A stretch of 64,000 nucleotides of DNA, taken from positions 169,741 through 233,740 of the forward strand of contig NZ_RCYZ01000009.1 of the NCBI RefSeq assembly GCF_006439025.1, written 5' to 3'. The notes beneath the pieces were generated by a model that was given only the letters and a program-made list of their open reading frames with translations, was not told the DNA's origin and ran no database searches. This stretch comes from Hymenobacter nivis (GTDB lineage Bacteria; Bacteroidota; Bacteroidia; Cytophagales; Hymenobacteraceae). This document shows, piece after piece, positions 1 through 10,265 of this stretch (its first letter is position 1; every line of letters begins with the position of its first letter). Both the position numbers and the translations under genes were made by a program.

Positions 1-617
1 GGCACCACGAGGCGGCCTTCGCCGTGGCGCACGGGCACCTCCAGCACATCGAGGCCTTTGAGGAAGGGCGTGGTGGTGCGCGGGTGCACGCGCAGCCGCA
101 CCCAGCGGTCTTCGTAGCGGCCCGAGGCGTTGTGCGTCAGCGTCACTTCGGGCGTCACGTCGCCGCCCAGGTTGGGCAGAAGGCCCAGCTTCACCAGCAC
201 CTGGAAGCCGTTGCAGATGCCGAGCACGAACTTGCCGTCGGCCACGAACTGCTTGATGTCATCGAGTAGCGTGCGGCCCCCGGGGCCCGTCTGGCGGTAG
301 CGCAGCTTGTTGGCCAGCACCACGCCCGAGCCCAGGTCGTCGCCAAACGAGAACCCGCCGGGGAACGTTAGCACGTCGAAATCGTGGATGCTTACCGCGC
401 CGTGCAGCACCTGGTTGAGGTGCACAATGGTGGCTTGGGCCCCAGCGAGCCGGTAAGCGGCCGCAATTTCCTCTTCGCAGTTGATGCCGAAGCCGGTGAG
501 CACGAGGGCCCGCACGGCGCTATCTTGTGCCGATAATTGAACTTTATGTACTAGCTCCTGCGAGTCTTGTGCCATCTGATTTGGGTTTTGGGCCGAAGCG
601 CCAGCAGTTTGTGCCAT
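1..617 (-). CDS. purQ: FGAM synthase glutaminase subunit PurQ (partial, C-terminus outside window)
   Basis: Glutamine amidotransferase subunit of phosphoribosylformylglycinamidine synthase (purine pathway step 4); it releases ammonia from glutamine for PurL. The translated minus strand shows the class I amidotransferase core: VRALVLTGFGINCEEE near the N-terminus, FPGGFSFGDDLGSG, and the nucleophile-cysteine elbow GICNGFQVL. About 205 residues are visible; the catalytic His/Glu end lies beyond base 1. The first ATG overlaps the purL stop as TAATG, which suggests translational coupling. A second in-frame ATG at 575 removes 14 weakly conserved residues (MAQTAGASAQNPNQ) and cannot be excluded. 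No separate purS is visible; purL carries its own N-terminal extension. Confidence 0.93.
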   Translation of the reverse strand, partial: MAQTAGASAQNPNQMAQDSQELVHKVQLSAQDSAVRALVLTGFGINCEEEIAAAYRLAGAQATIVHLNQVLHGAVSIHDFDVLTFPGGFSFGDDLGSGVVLANKLRYRQTGPGGRTLLDDIKQFVADGKFVLGICNGFQVLVKLGLLPNLGGDVTPEVTLTHNASGRYEDRWVRLRVHPRTTTPFLKGLDVLEVPVRHGEGRLVV

Positions 618-3600
618 TAGTGCCCGGTCGTCTCGCCGAAGCCGGCAAGCTCGTCCACTCCAAGCAATTGATTAACAGGCCCGTTTGACCAGGTGTGCCG
701 CAGCTCAGTAGTGGGGGCCCCAATGACCGTTTGGCCGGCGTGGCGCACGGCCAGCTGGCCGTCGTCCGTCACGGTGCCCAGGCGCGTGGCGCGGCCGCCC
801 AGCAGCGCCTCGAACGCCACCACATCGGCCGGGGCCACGGTGGCCACGAAGCGCGAGTGCGACTCCGAGAACAGCTGCGCGGCCAGGCTCAGCCCAGTTG
901 CGGGCAGCTCCACCGAAGCACCGCAGCCGTAGCCGAACGTGGCTTCGGCCAGCGCCACGGCGAGGCCGCCGTCGCTCAGGTCGTGGCACGACTGAATCAG
1001 GGCCCCGTCGTTGGCCTGGCCGATGAGCGTGTACAGCGCCTTGGCTTCGGCAAACCGCACCTGGGGCACCTGGGCCCCCAGCTCGCCGTGCAGGGCGTAG
1101 AACTCAGAGCCGCCCAGCTCGTCGTAGGTTTCGCCCAGCAGGTACACCACATCGCCCGGCTCCTTGAAGTCGGAGGTGATGGCGCGGCGCACGTCTTCCA
1201 TCTTGGCCGTCATCGAGTAGAGGACGGTAGGCGGCACGGAAATCTTCACGCCGTCGGCCTTGAAGTCGTTCTTCATGCTGTCCTTGCCGCTCGTGAGCGG
1301 GATGCAGTAGGCGGCCGTGGCGTCGCGCAGGGCCTCGCACATCTGCACCAGCTTGGCCAGCTTCTGCTTTCCGTCGGGGTTGATGGCGGGATCGTACACC
1401 GAGTCGGGCACGCAGAAGTTGTCGTTCACCGACCAGAAAATGCCGTCGCCGGGCGTGAGGTTGGGCAGCTTGCCGCCCACGGCGATGATCTGGCGCACGG
1501 CCTCGTCGAACGAGCCGGCCGACATCTGGTAGGCGTCAAGGTCGCCGTAGCGGGGCAAAATGCCGTTGCTCACGGCCACGCCCTCCCAGCTCTCAAAGTT
1601 GAAGCGCACCACGGCCGCGTCCTGCGGAGCCTGGCCGGTGGCGCCCATCAGCGGCTTCACAATGGTGCGGCCCTTTACCTCGTGGTCGTACTGCCGGATG
1701 ACGGCCTCGCGCGAGCAGATGTTTAGGGCCCCCAGCAGCTGGCGCAGCGTGTCGGTGTAGTCGGTTTGAGCCGGAATGGCCGGCTCGGTGGCCACGGGTT
1801 TCTCGTACTCGGCCGCCAGCGTTTTGCGCGGCACGCCGTCGTGCAGAAACTCCAGCGCCAGGCGCGCCACGGGCTGCCCGTCGAAGTTCACGTCCAGCGA
1901 GCCGTCGTTGGTGAAGTGGCCGATGTCGGTCAGCTCCACTTCCATTTCCTGGCCCAGCGCCAGCAGCTCGGCCATGCGGCCGGGCTCCACCACCAGCGTG
2001 AACCGCTCCTGCGATTCGCTCACAAAAATCTCCCAGGGCCGCAGGCCGGGGTACTTCAGCGGCACTTTTTCCAGCTCTACCACGGCGCCTCCGCTGATGC
2101 CGGCCAGCTCGCCCACCGAGGACGACAGGCCGCCCGCGCCGTTGTCGGTGCTGCACTTGAGCAGGCCCCGGCGGGCGGCGAGAAGCAGGAAATCCATCGC
2201 CAGCTTTTGGGTGATGGGCGAGCCGATTTGTACGGCCGTGGCGGGGGCGCTTTCGTCGAGTTCGATGCTGGAGAACGTGGCGCCGTGGATGCCGTCTTTG
2301 CCCACGCGGCCGCCGGCCATCACAATCCGGTCGCCGGCGTCAATCTTTTTCTCCCACGAGTCGAGGCCCGCGAACTGCATGGGCATCACGGCGCCGGTGC
2401 CGCAGTACACAAGCGGCTTGCCGCGGTAGCGGTCGTCGAACACGATGGCGCCGTTCACCGTCGGCACGCCCGACTTGTTGCCGCCGTCCTCGATGCCCTT
2501 GCGCACACCTTCCAGAATTCGGCGCGGGTGCAGCTGGCCGGTCAGCAGGGGCCCGTCGTAGTCGGGGTTGCCGAAGCAGAGCACGTTGGTGTTGAACAGC
2601 AGCCGGGCCCCGCCGATGCCGGTGGCCAGCGGGTCGCGGTTATTGCCCAAAATGCCGGTAATGGCCCCGCCGTACGGGTCGATGGCCGAGGGCGAGTTGT
2701 GCGTTTCCACCTTCCACACAAACAGCGAGTCGGCGTTGATGCGCACAGCCCCCGCGTTGTCGCTGAATACTTTAACGAGCCAGTCGTTGCCGTTGGCCCG
2801 CAGCTGGCGGTCCACTTCCGAGGTGGCGTCCTTGATGTAGGTTTTGAAAAGCGAGTCAATCTGCTTCTCCTCCCCCGTCGCCAAATCGCGGTAGTTGATG
2901 ACGGCGCTGAACTCCTTGTGCTTGCAGTGCTCCGACCACGTTTGGGCGATGATTTCCAATTCGCAATCGGTGGGGTCGGCGGGCAGGCCCTGGGCGCGGC
3001 GCGTGGCCTGCGTGTCGGCCGCGGCGTAGTAGTCGCGCACGGCGCGCATTTCCTCCAGGTTCAGCGCGTAGATGTTGTCCTTCGAGAGCTGCACCAGCGC
3101 CCCGTCGCTGAGGCCGGTGAGCGAAATCGTCTCCGTAATGGCCTCCGCGCCGCCGCCGGGCCGCGGCGTGTAGTCGCGAATGCCGTCGGCCACGCGCCCC
3201 ACCTCGAAGCGGTTGATCATCTTGTTGCCCAGCAGTTCCTCGGCCAGGCGGCGCAGGTCGGCGGTGGGCAAGTCGTTTTCGAGCAAGTACAGGCGCTTGC
3301 TGAAAATGTGCTGCGTGTGCGTGTCCAGCGGCTCGTTGAGGAAGTCGGCCAGCGCGTTCTGGGCGCTGGTGCCTTCGTCGTCCGTCACGCCGGGGCCCCG
3401 GGCCACCAGGATATAAGCAGCGAAGCCGGGCACGGGGGCCACGGCTTCGTTTAGGGTTACGTCGTGCAGCACCGGGTCGGCGAGGCAGCGGGTGGCAAAG
3501 GCGCGCAACTGCTCCGTGCTCAGGGCCCCGTAGCGCACCGTGTAGCGGGCGGCGGTGCGCACGCGGCCGGTGGCCAGGCCCAGGTGGCGCGCCGCGGCGG

Positions 3601-3691
3601 CCGCCACCCGGTGGCCGTCGCCGTCGTGCTGGCCCGGCTTGAGGGTGAGTTGGATGGTATGGGTGGTCGGTTCCAGATCCGTCAAAGTCAT
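617..3691 (-). CDS. purL: Phosphoribosylformylglycinamidine synthase, synthetase subunit PurL (large form)
   Basis: ATP-dependent conversion of FGAR to FGAM in purine biosynthesis. At 1024 residues it is far longer than the roughly 740-residue small PurL, and matches the synthetase part of the large fused PurL. The N-terminal ~100 residues look like a PurS-type domain. Next come the linker motif WSEHCKHKEF, the AIRS-type segment KVETHNSPSAIDPYGG, the glycine-rich GGRVGKDGIHGATFSS, STDNGAGGLSSSVGELAG and, in the second half, LTSGKDSMKND. The glutaminase domain usually fused at the C-terminus in many Bacteroidota is instead encoded by the overlapping purQ. Start is the first ATG, which leaves a short gap to pyrE on the same strand. 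Confidence 0.96.
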   Translation of the reverse strand: MTLTDLEPTTHTIQLTLKPGQHDGDGHRVAAAAARHLGLATGRVRTAARYTVRYGALSTEQLRAFATRCLADPVLHDVTLNEAVAPVPGFAAYILVARGPGVTDDEGTSAQNALADFLNEPLDTHTQHIFSKRLYLLENDLPTADLRRLAEELLGNKMINRFEVGRVADGIRDYTPRPGGGAEAITETISLTGLSDGALVQLSKDNIYALNLEEMRAVRDYYAAADTQATRRAQGLPADPTDCELEIIAQTWSEHCKHKEFSAVINYRDLATGEEKQIDSLFKTYIKDATSEVDRQLRANGNDWLVKVFSDNAGAVRINADSLFVWKVETHNSPSAIDPYGGAITGILGNNRDPLATGIGGARLLFNTNVLCFGNPDYDGPLLTGQLHPRRILEGVRKGIEDGGNKSGVPTVNGAIVFDDRYRGKPLVYCGTGAVMPMQFAGLDSWEKKIDAGDRIVMAGGRVGKDGIHGATFSSIELDESAPATAVQIGSPITQKLAMDFLLLAARRGLLKCSTDNGAGGLSSSVGELAGISGGAVVELEKVPLKYPGLRPWEIFVSESQERFTLVVEPGRMAELLALGQEMEVELTDIGHFTNDGSLDVNFDGQPVARLALEFLHDGVPRKTLAAEYEKPVATEPAIPAQTDYTDTLRQLLGALNICSREAVIRQYDHEVKGRTIVKPLMGATGQAPQDAAVVRFNFESWEGVAVSNGILPRYGDLDAYQMSAGSFDEAVRQIIAVGGKLPNLTPGDGIFWSVNDNFCVPDSVYDPAINPDGKQKLAKLVQMCEALRDATAAYCIPLTSGKDSMKNDFKADGVKISVPPTVLYSMTAKMEDVRRAITSDFKEPGDVVYLLGETYDELGGSEFYALHGELGAQVPQVRFAEAKALYTLIGQANDGALIQSCHDLSDGGLAVALAEATFGYGCGASVELPATGLSLAAQLFSESHSRFVATVAPADVVAFEALLGGRATRLGTVTDDGQLAVRHAGQTVIGAPTTELRHTWSNGPVNQLLGVDELAGFGETTGH

Positions 3692-3729
3692 AAGTCCTCG
3701 CTAAAAAGCTGCCTTCCTAATCAGTGTTT

Positions 3730-4356
3730 TCAAGCGGCTTTCTCGGGCCGGCTGCCCGGCTTCACGGCCGGCACCCCGGCCAAATGCGCCGGAATGTGGT
3801 CGGCGTCAAACACGGCGGCGTTTACCGCCAACAGCGCAAAGTTCGGGAACGGAAGCTTCACCGCACCACCCGTCCGGTCAATTAATGAAGCCACTGCCAA
3901 AACTTCCACCCCCATTTCGGCCAAAACCCGCGCCACTTCCAGCGTGCTCTTGCCGGTCGTAACTACGTCTTCCGCAATGATTACCCGCTCGCCCGGGCGC
4001 AGCGTAAAGCCGCGCCGCAAGGTCATTTCGCCCTGCGCGTCGCGCTCCGTAAAAAGTGAGGGCACGCCCAGCTGGCGGGCCAGCTCGTAGCTCACCACCA
4101 CGCCGCCCATGGCGGGGCCCACCACAGTATCGGGCACCAGGCCGGCGGCGCGCAGCTGCGCGGCCAGCACGGCCATGGCCGGCGCCGCCAGCTCGGGCCG
4201 CCGCAAAAAGCGGGCACACTGCACATACGTATCCGAGTGCAAGCCCGACGACAACTTGAAGTGGCCGGTCAGCAGCGCGTCTTCCCGGCGCAGTTGCGCT
4301 TCCAAGATGGTGGCTACTTCGGCAGCGGGCAGGTCGGGGGTGAGGGTTGGGGTCAT
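3730..4356 (-). CDS. pyrE: Orotate phosphoribosyltransferase
   Basis: Transfers orotate onto PRPP to make OMP, the fifth step of UMP synthesis (cytosolic). The 208-residue length is typical. The PRPP-binding signature RVIIAEDVVTTGKST lies at residues 124-138; HFKLSSGLHSDTY near residue 32 and VVGPAMGGVVVSYELA near 78 are also family-typical. It is followed 38 bp later on the same strand by purL, so it probably shares transcripts with the purine genes, and it lies downstream of pyrF. Start is an ATG preceded by an AT-rich stretch. Confidence 0.95.
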   Translation of the reverse strand: MTPTLTPDLPAAEVATILEAQLRREDALLTGHFKLSSGLHSDTYVQCARFLRRPELAAPAMAVLAAQLRAAGLVPDTVVGPAMGGVVVSYELARQLGVPSLFTERDAQGEMTLRRGFTLRPGERVIIAEDVVTTGKSTLEVARVLAEMGVEVLAVASLIDRTGGAVKLPFPNFALLAVNAAVFDADHIPAHLAGVPAVKPGSRPEKAA

Positions 4357-4400
4357 TTTAGTGTAATTTTTTATTGCCGCTTTATTATTGTCTCTTAACT

Positions 4401-4482
4401 GTCATGCTGAGCCTGCGAAGCATCTTATCACGCTTAGGAAATCGTGCAGCGGTGAAAAGATGCTTCGCAGGCTCAGCATGAC
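4401..4482. repeat. Perfect 26-bp inverted repeat (REP-like hairpin)
   Basis: Two 26-nt arms (4401-4426 and 4457-4482; left arm begins GTCATGCTGAGCCTGCGAAG) are exact reverse complements around a 30-nt loop. The element sits between pyrF and pyrE, both on the minus strand. It has no T-run next to the stem, so it is more likely a dispersed palindromic repeat or mRNA-stabilising hairpin than an intrinsic terminator. Confidence 0.9.
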
Positions 4483-4499
4483 GGATACTCATTAAGCAA

Positions 4500-5267
4500 T
4501 CAAGATTTTACTAAGCGAAATTCATTGATCTGGTCGCGCAATTCCTGCGCCGCTTTCCCAGCGTCGGGCGCTTGCCAAATGCTGCGCGAGGCATTGATGA
4601 GCACGCCGCTGCCGTCTTTGCGCAGGCCGGCTTTAAGCGTAGCGGCCAGGTCACCGCCCTGGGCCCCAATGCCGGGTACCAAGAACCACTGCCGTGGGCA
4701 AGCGGCCCGCACCCGGGCCATGGCCGTGGGCTCGGTGGCACCCACCACGAGGCCGATAATGGCCTCAGGCAGTTCCTCGTCGAGCTGCCGGGCCACCTGG
4801 GCGGCCAGGTCGCTGAGGTGGCCGCCGTGGGCCAGGGCCTGGTCTTGCAGGTTGTGGGCGGGCTTGTTGGAAGTTTTGGCCAGCGAGAACACCAGCTTGC
4901 CGGGCCGGGCGAAGGGCCGGATGGCGTCGTCGCCCATGTAGGGGTTCACGGTCACGCCGTGGGCCCCCACCACGTCGTAGGCGAAGCGGGCGTAGTGGTC
5001 GGCCGTGTTGGCGATGTCGCCAAACTTGCCGTCCAGTATCACCGGAATATCGGCGGGAATGCTCTGGATGGTGCTTTTCAGCAGCGCTACACCATCTTCC
5101 CGACTCAGGAAAAACGCTAGATTCGGCTTGAAAGCCGCCGCGTAGGCGTGGGTTTCGGCTACCACCTGGCGCAGGCGCACCGCCACTTCGGCGTCTGTGC
5201 CAATGGGATCGAGGCCTACGCAGAGCAGCGAGTTGGCCGAATGAACACGGGTAATCAGTTGTTGCAT
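4500..5267 (-). CDS. pyrF: Orotidine 5'-phosphate decarboxylase
   Basis: Decarboxylates OMP to UMP, the last step of de novo pyrimidine synthesis. From the chosen ATG the protein is 255 residues, starting MQQLITRVHSANSLLCVGLD. The catalytic D-x-K-x-x-D array is LDGKFGDI (D79, K81, D84); FKPNLAFF and GLVVGATEP are also family-like, and the overall pattern fits the group II enzymes. Upstream in-frame sequence (32 residues, Arg/Ala-rich) has no family resemblance, so the internal ATG was preferred. Minor oddity: the residue after the catalytic Lys is Phe, where Arg is common. It lies upstream of pyrE on the same strand. Confidence 0.93.
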   Translation of the reverse strand: MQQLITRVHSANSLLCVGLDPIGTDAEVAVRLRQVVAETHAYAAAFKPNLAFFLSREDGVALLKSTIQSIPADIPVILDGKFGDIANTADHYARFAYDVVGAHGVTVNPYMGDDAIRPFARPGKLVFSLAKTSNKPAHNLQDQALAHGGHLSDLAAQVARQLDEELPEAIIGLVVGATEPTAMARVRAACPRQWFLVPGIGAQGGDLAATLKAGLRKDGSGVLINASRSIWQAPDAGKAAQELRDQINEFRLVKS

Positions 5268-5354
5268 AAGAGCGCGGGCACCGGGGGCCCACGGGTAAAA
5301 CGAGTTGGTAATTTGAGCGCGCCGTCGGGCGGCGGCACGGCCCGCTGGGGGCCT

Positions 5355-5389
5355 TAAAAGCAAAGCCGCCCGGCTTGCACCGGGCGGCT
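5355..5389 (-). terminator. Intrinsic terminator, minus strand
   Basis: A 10-bp GC-rich stem (AGCCGCCCGG paired with CCGGGCGGCT, 6-nt loop) is followed on the minus strand by TTTGCTTTT. It would end minus-strand transcripts entering from the 5390-5750 region, just upstream of pyrF. Confidence 0.7.
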
Positions 5390-5962
5390 CGTCAGGCCCC
5401 CATCGCTCCCACCGTGCGGGGCCCGTTGGGAAAGGCCACGAAGCCCCGTGCCACGGCCAGCGGCAACGCAGCAGCGGCTACTTTCGGGGCGGGTGGGTTA
5501 GTATTCAAAAGAGAGGAAATGAGGGGCCTGGGCAACTTCTTTTGATTAGAAACCGCGCGGGGCGGGCATAAAAAAACCGTCTCGGAAAACCGAAACGGCA
5601 GCGGAGTAAACAGCAGAAAAAGTAGAAGAGCCGCCCAAGGCAATGACCGTTTGGGCCTCTCGCAGAATGCTTTGCAGCTTCGTTCCACGCTCCATTGGGT
5701 GATGATTGGGGCGAATCATGCTGCAAAATTAAGCCAATTTTATGCCCGGTAATTGCTCGGCCGAATTAATTTTTTATTTCGTCACAAATTCAATTCGCAT
5801 TGGGGCCCCAAATCGTGTCAATTAATGCCAACCCAGTTTGCGGCCGCGGTAGACACCCAGCCTTTTTTGGGGGCCCCGCGACTGGTTGCTCCACCGGGGG
5901 CCCTGGCCGCACCTTTAGCGCTTTGTTTTGCCCCGGGCTCCGGCCCGGCAGCGCGCCAAACG
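5390..5962 (-). other. Intergenic region with possible small minus-strand genes or sRNA
   Basis: No convincing gene is recognised. On the minus strand two short reading frames lie upstream of terminators. One runs 5719 to 5546 (57 residues, beginning MIRPNHHPMERGTKLQSILR) across the hairpin at 5571-5598. The other ends at 5392 and could start at a TTG at 5508 (38 residues, containing KVAAAALPLAVARGFVAFP) with GC-rich codon use like real genes. A larger frame (5392-5688) overlaps both. Two minus-strand terminator-like hairpins without an obvious parent gene suggest at least one transcript here. Confidence 0.3.
5571..5598 (-). terminator. Terminator-like hairpin, minus strand
   Basis: A 9-bp stem (CCGTCTCGG and CCGAAACGG around AAAA, one wobble pair) is preceded on the plus strand by six A, giving a U-run after the stem on the minus strand. 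No recognised gene lies just upstream on that strand, so it may end a short RNA. Confidence 0.55.
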
Positions 5963-6008
5963 CACGGGGCCCGGCCAACAATTAAGTCGGCCGGGCCCCG
6001 TGGCTTTT
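5963..6008. terminator. Strong GC hairpin / terminator downstream of the T9SS protein gene
   Basis: A perfect 14-bp stem (CACGGGGCCCGGCC paired with its complement, 12-nt loop) is followed on the plus strand by CTTTTTA. It sits just past the stop of the minus-strand gene ending at 6026, so it may act in both directions, although its T-run favours plus-strand termination. Confidence 0.65.
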
Positions 6009-6025
6009 TATATAGTCCGGCGGGG

Positions 6026-8221
6026 CTACTGGGCCACCACCAGGCGCTGGGTGGCTACGCGGTTGCCCGCCGCGTCGCGCACCACCACGTGGTAGAGGCC
6101 GGTGGGCAGCGTGGGCAACGTGGCCACGGCGCCGGCTTCGGCGGCCAAGGGCACCTGGCGCACGAGCTGGCCCATTTCCGAGTACACGGAGGCGCTGACG
6201 GCCCCAGCGCCTTCGTAGCGCAGGCTCACGGGGGCCGAAGCCAGCGCGGGGTTGGGGTACACTTGCAGGCCGCTGCTGGCCAGGGCGCCACCGGCCAAAG
6301 CTACCACGGGCGAATAGGCAATTGTGCCATCCACATCAACCTGGCGCAGGCGGTAGTACAGCGTCGTGCTGCCCATTGCCGCGGCGCTGGCATCGGTGTA
6401 CTGGTAGCGGTGGGCCTCCGAACTGTTGCCAGCGGCGGCCACCTGGCCCACGGCCTGGAACTCGGCGGCGCTGCCACCGCGGCGCTCTATTACAAACTGG
6501 CTGCTGTTGTGCTCCGAGGCCGTGGCCCAGGCCAGGTTGGCGCCGGTAGCGGTGCGGCGGCCAGTGAAGTCGGTCAGCACCACGGGCAGGGGGGCGACAA
6601 ACACCACGGGCAGCACTGCCTGCGGATCATCGGCAAAGGCGTTGAACACCTTCATGCCGCTCAGGGCGGTCACGCCACCGACCACGTCGAGCCGCACCGA
6701 AGAGAAGGACTTGGTCGTGAGGAACGAAACTTCGGTGCGGCCATTTGGCAGCAAGCCAATCGAAAGCAAGTCGCTGGCCGCAGCGCTTTCCACCAATTTC
6801 CCAGCTGCGTCGTAGGTCGACAAAGTGAGATTTTTCAACACGCTAACGTCGAGCAGGGCCCCGGTTAGCAGACCAGCACCCGGCCCGACCACCATACCAG
6901 CGCGGTTGCCGGCCAGGCCGTTACCGTTGAGGTCAACTTTCAGAAACTGACTGTTGCCCACGCCCAGTACAGTGGCAAACTGTGCAAAATCGTTGGGGTT
7001 GGCACTGGCAGCGTTTTCAGGATTCGCAACCGCAGCGAGGTCAACGCACACAATAGCAACGCAAACCCGGCTAGCGGCACTGCCAGTAGCGCGGTTGGTG
7101 GTAGTAGTAAAATCCGAGATTACCTGCTTGGCTTGGCCAAAGGCACGTGGCTCCAGGCCAAAGCCGTAGTACAGCTGCATGTTGTCGAGCACCGAGACCG
7201 TCGACGTGCGCTCGATGCTTACGGCATCGAACGGCAGCGTGGTGGGGAAGCCCACCCGCGTTTGGCCACCGGGCAGCACATTCAGTTGCAGCAGGCTAGC
7301 GTCGGTGTTGGTTTCTTGGGGTACGCCGTTCAGGAACGTGCGGATACGCACGCCGCTCAGCACGTTGGCGTCCAGCAAGCCGGCGTTGCCCACCATGAAG
7401 CCGGCGTAGTACCCAGCCGGCGAGGCGGGGCCCTCCAGCTTCACGCGCAGCGTAGGGGGGCAGCTTACTGTAGCGAAGCTGCCGAAAGTGGCGTAGTTGG
7501 TCAGGTCCATGTCCACGGCCCGGTCCGGGTTGCCCACGCTGGAATTAACGCACGCCTGCACCAGCTTATTACCGTCGAGTTTGTAGGCCGTACTGCTGTA
7601 TTTGGTATCGTTGGGGGTGGCGAAGCGCGAGAGGGCCCCCAGGAGCGGCACCTGCGAAGCGCCAACGACCCCGTAGGCATTGTACACGTTGGTTTTGAAG
7701 TTCAGATTGGCAGCGTTGGCGATGGTCACCTCCACGGCGTCAAACGGCTTGATGGTCACGAAATCGACTGGCGTGGGGTCGCTGCCGGCGCCGAGCAAAT
7801 TGGTCTGGAGCAGCGTGGCGTCCACCACGTGGCTTTCCTGGAGCACACCGCCAAGGTAGGTGCGCATGGTGGTTGCGCCCAGTGCCGACCCGCCGATGCC
7901 CGACGTATTGGCGAGCAGCATACCGGCCCGGTAACCAGCCGGGGCGGGCCCACCAACCAGCGGCAGGCGCAGCGTCACCGGGTTGCCGGTATCGGTGGTT
8001 ACGACCGCCGCAATGGCGGCTCCGCTGGTACCGAGGGAAATGCTACCGCCCCCGGTGAGCACCGGCGAAGCGGGGTAGAGGGCCCCCGTCGAGCCCTTAG
8101 AATAATAGGCCCGTGGCAGTACGGTTTGGGCCAGGCTGCCTGCAACAGCGACCAGCAGCAGGATGAGGACACACACCAACCGCTGGAAAGTACGGGCGAA
8201 CGTCAGGTTAGAATAATACAT
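6026..8221 (-). CDS. Large secreted protein with T9SS type A sorting domain
   Basis: A 731-residue exported protein of unknown specific function. From the chosen ATG (MYYSNLTFARTF) it has a clear signal peptide ending near SLAQ. The middle holds three weakly similar segments of about 150 residues with patterns like GYRAGMLLANTSG, GYYAGFMVGNAG and GNRAGMVVGPG, each followed by a strand-rich FDAVEV/FDAVSIE/FSSVRLD motif, suggesting a repeated beta-sandwich. The C-terminus has a fibronectin-like stretch (LTDFTGRRTATGANLAW) and then a type A sorting domain (GLQVYPNPA...GLYHVVVRDAAGNRVATQRLVV). Products of this type cross the outer membrane by T9SS and end up on the surface or outside. An upstream ATG at 8275 is less likely because it would precede the signal peptide by 18 residues. 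Confidence 0.85.
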   Translation of the reverse strand: MYYSNLTFARTFQRLVCVLILLLVAVAGSLAQTVLPRAYYSKGSTGALYPASPVLTGGGSISLGTSGAAIAAVVTTDTGNPVTLRLPLVGGPAPAGYRAGMLLANTSGIGGSALGATTMRTYLGGVLQESHVVDATLLQTNLLGAGSDPTPVDFVTIKPFDAVEVTIANAANLNFKTNVYNAYGVVGASQVPLLGALSRFATPNDTKYSSTAYKLDGNKLVQACVNSSVGNPDRAVDMDLTNYATFGSFATVSCPPTLRVKLEGPASPAGYYAGFMVGNAGLLDANVLSGVRIRTFLNGVPQETNTDASLLQLNVLPGGQTRVGFPTTLPFDAVSIERTSTVSVLDNMQLYYGFGLEPRAFGQAKQVISDFTTTTNRATGSAASRVCVAIVCVDLAAVANPENAASANPNDFAQFATVLGVGNSQFLKVDLNGNGLAGNRAGMVVGPGAGLLTGALLDVSVLKNLTLSTYDAAGKLVESAAASDLLSIGLLPNGRTEVSFLTTKSFSSVRLDVVGGVTALSGMKVFNAFADDPQAVLPVVFVAPLPVVLTDFTGRRTATGANLAWATASEHNSSQFVIERRGGSAAEFQAVGQVAAAGNSSEAHRYQYTDASAAAMGSTTLYYRLRQVDVDGTIAYSPVVALAGGALASSGLQVYPNPALASAPVSLRYEGAGAVSASVYSEMGQLVRQVPLAAEAGAVATLPTLPTGLYHVVVRDAAGNRVATQRLVVAQ

Positions 8222-8609
8222 GATTGGGCAGGAGGGTAGTAGTGAGTCGATAGAAGTTATTCTGATTGGCATCACTCTTTACAATCGACTATCCATTTTT
8301 CAATTAATTATCTATATTATTGTTAATCATTGGTTTAAATAAAAAATTGTTCGCACAAATCGTATTTTAGGTTCCATTGTGGGATTTATATTCCTAAATT
8401 GGGAATGCGAATACTGCGATATGGAAAATAAATTTTCATTTTCGCAATCCAATAGCTTAATTTTACCGTAGCTAGGGGGTTTATCCGTATTTACCATAAA
8501 ATTTACAGGCTCCCATAAAATATAATTATTTTTATAAAATCTCCTATTTTATCGCGTTGATAGGCAAATTTTGGGCCCCTGCGCTTCGTCTGATATTCCT
8601 TGTGTCTGT
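8222..8609. promoter_or_regulatory. AT-rich divergent promoter region
   Basis: This stretch between the T9SS protein gene (minus) and the NtrC-type regulator (plus) is far richer in A/T than its surroundings and holds no reading frame that looks coding. It must carry both promoters. I looked for a GG-N10-GC sigma-54 core near either start and saw none with correct spacing; no confident -7/-33 pair was found either. Confidence 0.5.
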
Positions 8610-9974
<1,365 letters not shown>

Positions 9975-10131
9975 ACTGGCGGCGACCCACAATTTTGTAT
10001 TACCTTAGCCAGGCCCTAATCTTATACCGGTTCAGGACAACTTAATGCCGGGGCCCCGGGTTATATAGCCAATCTAAACTGGTGCCGCGCGGGGCCAGTG
10101 GTTTATTCTTACTATTTCATTCATTGCCGTT

Positions 10132-10239
10132 ATGTTGACCCTCGTATTAGGCTTACTGGGCGCTGCCGCCCTCGTTGCCCGCCGTGCTGCCCAAGCCGCC
10201 CAACCCAAGCTGATCCCCGTACCGGTACGGAGCAAGTAA
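10132..10239 (+). CDS. Putative 35-residue single-pass membrane peptide
   Basis: A short reading frame encodes MLTLVLGLLGAAALVARRAA and then a Lys/Arg-ending tail (PVPVRSK). It has one hydrophobic helix followed by basic residues. It is set between AT-rich leader DNA and a strong terminator 26 bp after its stop, which supports its being a real transcription unit. The function is unknown. Confidence 0.5.
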   Translation: MLTLVLGLLGAAALVARRAAQAAQPKLIPVPVRSK

Positions 10240-10265
10240 ACGCTGACCGACTACCCTTTAAATAG

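Noticed and set aside
1766..3454. 562-residue plus-strand frame opposite purL
   Set aside because: Composition is low-complexity Gly/His/Arg/Val and it mirrors PurL codons; shadow of purL.
8222..8609. Sigma-54 promoter near the NtrC-type regulator
   Set aside because: No GG-N10-GC core with correct spacing was found on either strand; the closest had 12 nt between.
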